Shown: positions 47,301-55,535 of the stretch, piece by piece
Layout of the letters: each line of letters starts with the position of its first letter
Position numbering within the stretch: the first letter of the stretch is position 1
NCBI GenBank assembly: GCA_019925795.1
Contig: CM034310.1
Coordinates: 19,612,764 to 19,676,763 of the forward strand
DNA length: 64,000 nt
Direction of reading: 5' to 3'
Origin: Dendrobium chrysotoxum
Lineage: Eukaryota > Streptophyta > Magnoliopsida > Asparagales > Orchidaceae
The notes under the pieces: generated by a model
Told to the model about the DNA's origin: nothing
Database searches by the model: none
The model's input: only the letters and a program-made list of their open reading frames with translations
Made by a program: the position numbers and the translations under genes

Positions 47301-48299
47301 ATGGCTAACTGTAACAATCGTAATACTGCTGAAGGCTATTCCATTACAAGACCACCATTGTTTGACAATATTCCTTTTGATTTTTGGAAAATATGCATGT
47401 CTACTTTTCTGCAATCTTTTGATTATCGCATGTGGATGTTAGTTAAGGACGGATACGAACCACCTTTTAGATTAATTAATAATGTGAAAATTGAATTGCC
47501 TTTTGCTGATTGGACATTTGATGATCATGATTTAGCACAGTTAAATGCAAAATGCTTGAACTGTTTCTTTTGTACTTTAAAATCTGAAGACTATATGCGT
47601 GTTTCTACTTGTACAACGGGAAAGAAAATCTGGGATAGATTATGTATGACATACGAAGGTACAACTGAAGTCAAACAGTCTAGGTTAAATATCTTGTTAC
47701 ATGATTACAAACTTTTTCGCATGAAACCTAGTGAGACTAATTCAGAAATGTACATAAGGTTCACTCAGATTGTTACCTCTTTGCATGCTCTAGGTAGAGA
47801 ACTTACTAACTACGAAAGAGTGAACAAAATTCTTAGATGTTTGCCTGCTTCTTATGATGCTAATATTACTGCTATCACTGAATCTAAAGATTTAAATACT
47901 TACTCTTTTGACAGCTTACTTGGATCACTCATTGCTTACGAGCAAGGGGTGAACCAAAGGCAACTTGATGCAGGTGAACGCAAGAAAGAGAAGACAGTGG
48001 CACTAAAGGCCAAAGATTCAGATGCTAGCACTTTCGGGTCTGATAGCGATGATGTTGCCTTAATCACAAGGCAATTCAAAAGCTTTCTAAGGAAGAAACA
48101 TAAGAACTATCAGAAGTGGAACAAGGGTAAGTCCAATAAAAAGTTTAAGGGTTCATCTGAATCTGTTTGTTTTGAATGCAGGAAGCCTGGACACATTAAG
48201 GCTGATTGTCCTACACTTAAAGCTCACCCAAGAAAGGAGAAGGGTGAGGAGAAACCAAAGTTCAGAAAGGATAAGAAGCGGATTCAGAAGGTGTTCTAG
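47301..48299 (+). CDS. gag polyprotein part of element D (open, ends at a premature TAG)
   Basis: 332 codons. Residues about 20-200 are the UBN2-type copia capsid region (RPPLFDNIPFDFWK near the start; MKPSETNSEMYIRFTQIVTS in the middle). A basic, serine-rich linker leads to a canonical CCHC zinc knuckle, CFECRKPGHIKADC (about residues 287-300), which binds RNA during packaging. The frame ends at TAG where A and B have a tryptophan codon, so in the parent the frame continued into pol. Start: the ATG lies 42 bp after the primer site and is shared with A. It forms the shell of the cytoplasmic virus-like particle. Confidence 0.85.
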   Translation: MANCNNRNTAEGYSITRPPLFDNIPFDFWKICMSTFLQSFDYRMWMLVKDGYEPPFRLINNVKIELPFADWTFDDHDLAQLNAKCLNCFFCTLKSEDYMRVSTCTTGKKIWDRLCMTYEGTTEVKQSRLNILLHDYKLFRMKPSETNSEMYIRFTQIVTSLHALGRELTNYERVNKILRCLPASYDANITAITESKDLNTYSFDSLLGSLIAYEQGVNQRQLDAGERKKEKTVALKAKDSDASTFGSDSDDVALITRQFKSFLRKKHKNYQKWNKGKSNKKFKGSSESVCFECRKPGHIKADCPTLKAHPRKEKGEEKPKFRKDKKRIQKVF

Positions 48300-48362
48300 G
48301 CAGACTCTACATCAGACTCTTCTGAGACTGAAGCTGAAGAGGAGGAAAAAAACTTATGTCTG

Positions 48363-49112
48363 ATGGTTGATGATCACCCTGTTCAGTCGGATCAGGAAGA
48401 GGTATGTGAGCTGACTTACGATCAATTATTTGAAGTTTCTGAAAGAATTCATACATCCTATAAGAAACTTAAAAAAACTCATGCTAGTTTGAAATTAAAT
48501 TACTTGACTTTGCAAAAAGAGCATGATTCTGTAGTTAAAGATCATTCCACACTTGATTCCAATCACATGTCCTTGCTTGATGAATTTAATGAGTTAAATA
48601 AAAAATATTCTGATTTAGTTTCTGAGCATGATTCATTGAAAACCACGCATGTGAATTTAGAAAGAGCTTTTAAAAAGTTAGATACAATGGCATATGAAGT
48701 AGAAAGTAGCAATGGAACCTTAAAATTTGAAATTACAAGTTTAAAGAAAGAAAATGAGTTTTTGAAAGTGAAAATCAGTGCTTTTAAAAAGAATAAAATA
48801 CTGCCTACTATTGAACAGTTTTATGCACCGCCACCTTTTAAAAAATATGTTGCAAGTTCATCAAAGCATGTTTCATATACATCTAGGAAGAGGCACTATC
48901 ACCCACGTAGATTAGTTAACCCTTTTCCTGGTGTGAGATGCTTTTCATGTGGCATGTTAGGACACATTTCCCACACCTGCACTGTTCATCGTAGTACACA
49001 TTGGGTGTGGAAACCCAAACTGCCTGTTTCACAGCACAGCACGCATGCATTGCATTCTTCTTTTCATAAGAAGGAACCCAAACCTGTTTGGGTTCCTAAG
49101 ACTGACGTTTGA
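48363..49112 (+). CDS. Gag-pol linker of element D with coiled coil and second CCHC
   Basis: 249 codons, same frame as gag. Residues about 20-145 are rich in heptad-like leucine, lysine and glutamate patterns (QLFEVSERIHTSYKKLKKTH) and should form a long coiled coil. Around residue 200, CFSCGMLGHISHTC is a second zinc-knuckle-like motif. Ends PVWVPKTDV then TGA. B has a TGA at the equivalent codon (WVPKTNL, stop). The natural product would be part of a longer polyprotein; as it stands it lacks its own conserved start. Confidence 0.75.
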   Translation: MVDDHPVQSDQEEVCELTYDQLFEVSERIHTSYKKLKKTHASLKLNYLTLQKEHDSVVKDHSTLDSNHMSLLDEFNELNKKYSDLVSEHDSLKTTHVNLERAFKKLDTMAYEVESSNGTLKFEITSLKKENEFLKVKISAFKKNKILPTIEQFYAPPPFKKYVASSSKHVSYTSRKRHYHPRRLVNPFPGVRCFSCGMLGHISHTCTVHRSTHWVWKPKLPVSQHSTHALHSSFHKKEPKPVWVPKTDV

Positions 49113-49123
49113 TATTTTTGTAG

Positions 49124-50434
49124 GTGTGCTCTCACACAAGACCTCGTGAGAGCATGTGGTACCTGGATAGCGGATGTTCTAGACATAAGACTGGAGATGC
49201 AAATCAGTTCATTTCGCTGGAGGCCAGAGCTGGAGGCAAGGTTACACTTGGAGATAACACCACCAGGAAGGTGGTAGGCTCAGGTATAATTGGTGATTCA
49301 AAGAATTTTATGATTGATAATATTTTGCTCGTAGATGGACTGAAACACAACTTGCTGAGCATCAGTCAACTCTGTGACAAGGGATACAGCATCAAATTCC
49401 TGCCCACTGGCTGCATTTTTAACTTAAATGATGAAGTTGTTTTGCAGGGGCAAAGGATCAACAACGTCTACAAGCTGGATGTAAGTTGCATTAAATCTGA
49501 TATTTTAATTTGCTTAAAAATTGCTGCTGATGAGTCTTGGTTATGGCATAGGAGATTGTGTCATGCTAGTATGAAAACCCTTAGGAGAGTCACCCAAAAG
49601 GACTTAGTTAGAGGTGTGCCCAAGCTTAAGTTCACTAAGGATCACCTGTGGGATGCCTGTCAGTTGTGGAAGCAAGTCCAGTCCTCTTTTCACTCTGTTA
49701 AGGACATTAGCACCTACAGACCTTTAGAAGTTCTTCAGATGGACCTCTTTGGACCCATTAGCACTGCCAGCTTAGGGGGGAGAGTCTATGGGTTTGTGAT
49801 TGTAGATGATTATTCGAGGTTCACTTGGGTTAAATTTTTGTCACATAAATCTGAGTCATTTGATGAGTTTAGATCTTTCTCTACTTTGATTCAGAAGAAG
49901 TTAGGATGTGAGATTATTACCATCCATAATGATCACGGAGGGGAGTTTGAAAATGAAAGATTTGGAAGTTTTGGTGAGGATCATGGGATTAGTCACAATT
50001 TTTCAGCTCCTAGGACCCCTCAGCAGAACGGGGTAGCTGAAAGAAAGAACAGGACCTTAGTGGAAGCCGTTAGAGCCATGCTTGTCGAGTATTCACTTCC
50101 AAAATACTTTTGGGCTGAAGCGATGAACACTGCCTGTTATGTACTGAATAGGGTGAATGTGAGAGTCAAACTGAACAAGACACCTTATGAGATCATTAAG
50201 GGTAGAACTCCAAATCTGTCCCACCTCCATGTCTTTGGCTGTAAGGTTTTCATTCTGAACAACGGGAAATCACCCTTAGGAAAATTTCACCCCAAATTTG
50301 ATGAAGGAGTGTTCTTAGGATATTCAAGTGTGGGGAAATCCTTTAGGGTGTTCAATAGGAGGACTTTGGTGGTGGAAGAAATAACTCATGTAGTGTTTGA
50401 TGAATCTGATCCTAAGGAGTCTAGATTGAAGTAG
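49124..50434 (+). pseudogene. Protease and integrase of element D
   Basis: 436 codons. Protease near the start: WYLDSGCSRHKTGD with the catalytic DSG intact. Then the GAG-pre-integrase region and the integrase zinc domain, where the first cysteine of CxxC is tryptophan (WDAC), so zinc binding is impaired. Core motifs MDLFGP, NDHGGEF and QQNGVAERKNRT retain the three acidic residues. The frame is shifted by a one-base deletion near 50427 and stops soon after. Upstream, the frame is closed by TAG at 49121 and lies in another frame from gag. Confidence 0.85.
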
Positions 50435-52172
50435 AAAATGAAGAGATTGTTGAGGTTACCCAAGGAGTTGGAAATACAAATTTGGAGGAAAGGGTAGAAC
50501 CTCAAACCTCATTGCCTAGAGATTGGAAATATTCTTCGAGTCATCCTAAAGAACTGATCTTAGGAGACCCTTCTGAAGGTGTTAGGACTAGGCATGGACT
50601 TAGGAAGGAAGTAAACCATTCTGCCTTTATCTCAATGACTGAACCCACCAACATCAATCAAGCCTTGTCGGATGAGTTTTGGATTTTAGCTATGCAGGAA
50701 GAATTAAATTAATTTGTAAGGAATGATGTTTGGGAGTTAGTAGAAAGACCTAAAAATTAAAGTATTGTGGGAACCAAGTGGGTCTTTAAGAATAAGATGA
50801 ATGATTCTGGTGTGGTGGTGAGAAATAAGGCAAGATTGGTGGCTAAGGGGTATAATCAGATAGAAGGGATTGATTTTGAGGAGACTTTTGCCCCTGTAGC
50901 TAGATTGGAAGCCATTAGAGTGCTACCAGCCTTTGCCTGTTATAAGGGATTTAAGCTGTTTCAAATGGATGTCAAGAGTGCCTTTTTAAATGGGGTAATT
51001 AAAGAAGATATTTTGTAGAACAACCCCCAGGTTTTGAGAGTTCTCAATATCCAAGTCATGTCTATAAATTAAAAAAGGCCTTATATGGATTGAAACAGGC
51101 ACCCAGAGCTTGGTTTGAGAGGCTTAGCACATTCCTGTTAGAAAGAGAGTTTGTTAAGGGGAGCGTAGACACCACCCTTTTTCTGAGGAGATTAGGGGAT
51201 GACTTACTCATTGTCCAGATCTATATTGTTGATATAATTTTTGAATCTTCTAATAAATATTTATGTGAAGAGTTTTCTAAAATAATGAGTAAGGAGTTTG
51301 AGATGAGTATGATGGGAGAATTGTCCTACTTTTTGGGGTTTAGCATAAGGCAAACGGATGATGGAACCTTTCTCAATCAATCAAAATACACTAAGGACAT
51401 TTTGAAGAAATATGAAATGGACAAAGCCAAGCCATTCAATACTCCCATCCCCTCCTCAGTTCAGTCAGATAAGGATTCAAATGGAAAATCTGTTGATCAG
51501 AAGAAGTATAGAGGGATAATAGGTTCACTGCTTTACCTGACTTCTAGCCGACCTGATATCATGTTTAGTGTATTTCTTTGTGCTAGGTTTCAGGCTGATC
51601 CTAAAGAGTCCCACCTGACTGCTGTTAAGAAAATTCTTAGATATCTTTTAGGGACCCCAAACCTAGGAATTTGGTGCCCTAGGCACAACACCTCTTTTGA
51701 GATCATTGGATATTCTGATTCTGACTTTGCGGGGTGTAGGGTGGATAGGAAGAGTACTTCTGGGACTTGTCAATTCATAGGACAGTCGTTAGTCTCCTGG
51801 TCCAGTAGAAAATAGAACTCATTTGCACTTTCCACTGCTGAAGCTGAGTACATTGCCTTAGGAAGTTGTGTGGCCCAAGTTCTTTGGTTGAAGGAACAAG
51901 TCTTGGATTTAAGAGTACCTGTTGGCACAATTTTTGTTCTGTGTGATAATACTAGTGCCATCTCTATCTCTAAGAATCCAATCCAATATTCTAGGACCAA
52001 ACATATTGATATTAGGCATCGCTTCATTAGGGACCATGTTACAAAAGGGGACATTGAGCTACATCACGTAGCAACTGAAAATCAGCTGGCTGACATATTC
52101 ACTAAACCACTGGCCTTTGACTCATTCAGCATTTTGAGAACCAGATTAGGAGTGATTGATATAAATGCTTGA
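50435..52172 (+). pseudogene. Reverse transcriptase and RNase H of element D, decayed
   Basis: TAA at 50710-50712 and at 50758-50760 precede RT, which starts IVGTKWVFKNK. A one-base loss near 51013 shifts frame. The catalytic box at 51222-51233 reads YIVD, so the first of the two adjacent aspartates is lost. RNase H (from 51700) has TAG at 51813-51815 just before ALSTAEAEY, then CDNTSAI, RTKHIDIRH and ADIFTK and ends LGVIDINA. The stops at 50758 and 51813 occur in A as well. Confidence 0.9.
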
Positions 52173-53514
52173 TTCTGATGACTGCTGATTTATGATTGTT
52201 CTGATTGGTATTCTGATTTCTGTTATTTAGTTTTGGTATTCTGATTTCTGATTTCTGTTAGTTAGTTTTGGTTTGATTATTTTCTTTCAATTGATTTTAT
52301 TTCTTCTGCTGATTTCTATTTTAACCTTACTGTTAGTTTAATTTGAGTATTTACTTTGATGTGATTTTGTACCTATTTTTATTCACTGGTTCATATCTTG
52401 CACTTACTGTTTTATGTTTTTCAAAATCTGATCACCGCTCACTACTTCTGAAAATCTAAATTTTTGACTGGGAGTTTTTACCTTGTTTTGGTTTGGAAGC
52501 TAGTAAGCAGTGATTGATTCCACTGAATCAGTTAAAGGGAAGAAACATTGATGATTGTTTCTCTTCCTCTAACTCCTTTACTGGTGTATGGTTTCTTTTG
52601 AATAAAAATCCTCTTCAAAATTAAAATGTTAGTTTTTGAAATAGAGATTATTTTATCTTCCTATAGTAATCTGCCTCATATCAATAGTATTTTTCAAAGT
52701 CTTGAGTCATTAGTTTGATTTTCTAAACCAAGTGATTGAATTTATCATATGTTGTATGGCTTTTATTTTGTGAAATATTCTTCCTTATTGTGGAGAGTCA
52801 TCTCCTATGTCTGGAAGATAATCTCACAGCTGAGACTCTTTAATGATTATGAAAAGGAGAAAGCTTATAAAAGATGCGCAGTGCGCCAGATAATTTGAAA
52901 AAGAGGCATAAAATGATCCCAAAATTGAAAAGATACGAAATTGCCAAATTGGATACACAAAGTGTATCAAAAATCAAAAGATGCGTAAAGCGCCAACCAA
53001 TTTGAAAAAGAGGCACAAAATGAGCCCAAACCAAGCTTTCTTCCGTTTCAGATTGTTAAATGTCTTAGAGAAATCTATGCGCCACTTAATATTTTCAAAA
53101 GCTTGAGTTTGAGAATCCTGATTTCTGATTTTTTACTTTGTAACACTATTATATCAGATATTTTTTTGGAACGAGGCTTGAAAGGATCTCTTTTCGAATC
53201 TAATGTCTTTTCTTCTGAATCGGATTTTTGTTTTGAAAGAGGTTTGCATCGATAAGGTGCCTGGGGTCGGAGTTACGAAAGTTGATTATTTCCAACCTTT
53301 TCTGGATTTCAGCGCTGTCAATCTTCCTGTTATTAGTTTTTGAATCTAAAATCATGAAAAAAATTCTGATTTACTCGAGCAGCTTGATAAAAAAAACGTT
53401 GCTTTTATGTATTTTTGCTGTAAGTTTTATTCATTTTTGTGTTATTTTGATTTCATGGTTGTGTTTTTGGGATCCTGATCGGTCATCTTCATCCTTCATC
53501 TTTTTCTATTTTCT
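52173..53514 (+). other. Pol-ORF2 spacer of element D
   Basis: Non-coding, alignable with the spacer of A over its length. Contains the GATGCGCA-GTGCGCCA and GATGCGTAAAGCGCCA repeats near 52870-53040 and a short TGATTTCTGTTA-type duplication near 52215-52265. Confidence 0.75.
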
Positions 53515-54050
53515 TCACATCGTCCTGGACGATACCACGATCGTCCTGGACGATCCACTTTGTCCTGGATGATCCAAACATCGTCCTGGACGATTCGTTC
53601 AAAATCATCCCCATACTGCTCCTGCTGCTGAAAAATCCCAATTTTTGGTGATCGTCATGGACAATCCTTACATCATCCTGGACGATATGATCCATATCTT
53701 CCTGATCTGATCAAACGGCTGACATTGCACCGATTATAGTCCATCATCCTGGATTATCCACCTCATCGTCCCAGACGATCCACGTGTTAGCTGTTGGACA
53801 ATTGGAATTCGGCCCGTCCGACATATTTATTGCATATCGTCCCGGACGATCCACCTAATCATCCTGGATGATACTTTTCGTCAACGGTCGTCCAGCCTGA
53901 CCCCTCGGGATGATCGCCTGTGTCTAATCATCCTGGATGATATCTGATCGTCCTGGATGATCGGACCGCCTTTTTGACCAATCGTCCAGGACGTCATAAA
54001 TGACCAGATCGTCTCGGACGATATCGCGATCGTACGGGACGATCAGGCCG
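53515..54050 (+). repeat. Palindrome array upstream of ORF2 in element D
   Basis: ATCGTCCTGGACGAT near 53519, 53539 and 53579, plus ATCGTCCCGGACGAT near 53837 and decayed forms. The last unit runs into GACGATCAGGCCG immediately before the TATA box. Confidence 0.9.
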
Positions 54051-54054
54051 TTTT

Positions 54055-54064
54055 CTATATAAAC
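54055..54064 (+). promoter_or_regulatory. Internal TATA box before ORF2, element D
   Basis: CTATATAAAC, 76 bp before the ATG at 54140, with a CT-rich leader (54086-54125) between. Conserved in A; altered to TACTTAAAC in E. Confidence 0.6.
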
Positions 54065-54139
54065 AACAGTTTTTCTTCAGATTTTTCCACACCTTTCTTC
54101 TTCCACTCTCCTTCTACTTCCTTACCCTGTGGATTCCTA

Positions 54140-55279
54140 ATGGCTGGTGGCAAAATGTCTCGTCAAAAGGGTGCCAGTTCCTCCCGGGGACATGTCGATC
54201 CTCGCTTCCCGAATGCCGCCGATCAGGCTGCTTTCGAATGCTATCGTAATGTGGGGATCATGCACTCTAAAATTGTAAATCCCTGCACTCTCACTTATCC
54301 CATTCTGGATATGTTCGCACACATGTCTCTCACCTTCATTCTGACCTTAGCCTTTCCCTTTAATCTTGAACTCCTTCAAATCTTCTTTGCCAACTTGCGT
54401 ATTTCTGCGAACTATTCCACTCTTCGATCATACGTCAATCAACGCCCCGTGGAACTCACGACCCACGATTTTCATAATATTCTCAACCTGTCTGTCACTG
54501 GCGACAAACTTCACACACTTATCACCGATCCTGACTATGATTGGAGTGTCTCCAATCACTTCCTTCGTAATACCAACGCACCCTATCATGACAACGCCTG
54601 CACTTCCCTTCTCAAGGACGCACGGACCATTCAGCATGTCCTTCGTTCCTCCGTCATTCCAAAGGCGGGGGATCGAATTCACATTACCCCACTACTGTCC
54701 TTGACCACCTACTACATCATGGCCCATCGAGAATTTAATGCCTCTGATCTGATTATCCGCTACATCGAACACCTAACCACCATTAGAGATCCGGGTCACA
54801 AGCGTAGCCCAAATCTAGCTTTAGGTCATCTTATTCACTATGCCTTAGAGACAAAATATGACCTTCAGTATCCTGTCCCTCCTGATGTCCCTCCTTCCTT
54901 CTTCATAAACAACTCATTCCACGTCCTTCACAGCACCCGACTACATCCGGAGCCCGCCCCGGATGTTGAGGAGGAAGAGGATAAGGCCATTCCAGTCCCT
55001 GCTACACCAGAGGCACCTGCTCCCCTTCGCATTGCCTCTCCCTTTGACCACCTGGTGCAGCGTTTTGATCAGTGGGAGGCCAGATTTGACTCCTACGTGG
55101 TTGCCCAGGAGCAGAGGCACGCCGAGGACATTCAGCGCTTCACTGACTATGCTGCGGAGCAGCAACAGCAGCATAACCAGAACATCGCCTGGATTGGAGC
55201 CCACTTTCAGGCCATTCACCACTACTACAATCCACCACCGCCACCTCCTTCTTCCGATCAGGATCCGCCTCAATTTTAG
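54140..55279 (+). CDS. ORF2 protein of element D, intact 379 aa
   Basis: The only complete element gene in the window. Residues 1-25 are basic and serine-rich (SRQKGASSSRG). Residues about 35-255 form the conserved core with hydrophobic LTFILTLAFPFNLELL, SYVNQRPVELT, SVIPKAGDRIHITPLL and RDPGHKRSPNLALGHLI. Residues about 275-300 are an acidic then proline-rich linker. Residues about 310-355 include FDQWEARFDSYV and a glutamine run, possibly a coiled coil; the end is PPPPPP and SSDQDPPQF. There is no signal peptide and no clear C-terminal membrane anchor, so it does not look like an envelope protein despite its env-like position. The core resembles the broad group of putative plant transposon proteins of unknown function found in many plant elements. 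It has its own TATA-like promoter. Confidence 0.85.
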   Translation: MAGGKMSRQKGASSSRGHVDPRFPNAADQAAFECYRNVGIMHSKIVNPCTLTYPILDMFAHMSLTFILTLAFPFNLELLQIFFANLRISANYSTLRSYVNQRPVELTTHDFHNILNLSVTGDKLHTLITDPDYDWSVSNHFLRNTNAPYHDNACTSLLKDARTIQHVLRSSVIPKAGDRIHITPLLSLTTYYIMAHREFNASDLIIRYIEHLTTIRDPGHKRSPNLALGHLIHYALETKYDLQYPVPPDVPPSFFINNSFHVLHSTRLHPEPAPDVEEEEDKAIPVPATPEAPAPLRIASPFDHLVQRFDQWEARFDSYVVAQEQRHAEDIQRFTDYAAEQQQQHNQNIAWIGAHFQAIHHYYNPPPPPPSSDQDPPQF

Positions 55280-55355
55280 TTTTCTGTTTCGTAGTTGTTC
55301 TCTTTTAGATTTGTACTTGTGTTTCCGTTTCTGTTTCCCCTTCTCCTTTTTATGA

Positions 55356-55370
55356 TGTCAAAAGGGGGAG
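55356..55370 (+). promoter_or_regulatory. Second purine tract after ORF2, element D
   Basis: TGTCAAAAGGGGGAG, about 75 bp after the ORF2 stop. Confidence 0.6.
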
Positions 55371-55521
55371 TCAGTTGTAGTCATTTCTTTTTTTGTTATG
55401 TGTCAAGTTTCATGTATTGATTTAGTTGTTAAATGAAAATTTGAAAAAAAAAATATATTTGTGTTTGGATCTCCTAGTTTACTTTTATTTTCAAACTACT
55501 CTACAAATGTTTGCCATCATC

Positions 55522-55535
55522 AAAAAGGGGGAGAT
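55522..55535 (+). promoter_or_regulatory. Polypurine tract of element D
   Basis: AAAAAGGGGGAGAT abuts the 3' LTR start TGTTATAAATC. Confidence 0.9.

Noticed and set aside
53515..54050. CRISPR-like array
   Set aside because: The repeats are short palindromes with irregular spacing, in both LTR and internal positions of plant retrotransposons; no cas genes and no constant spacer length.
54140..55279. Envelope gene making the element an endogenous retrovirus
   Set aside because: The protein has no signal peptide, no C-terminal membrane anchor and no cleavage site that I can see; only its position is env-like.
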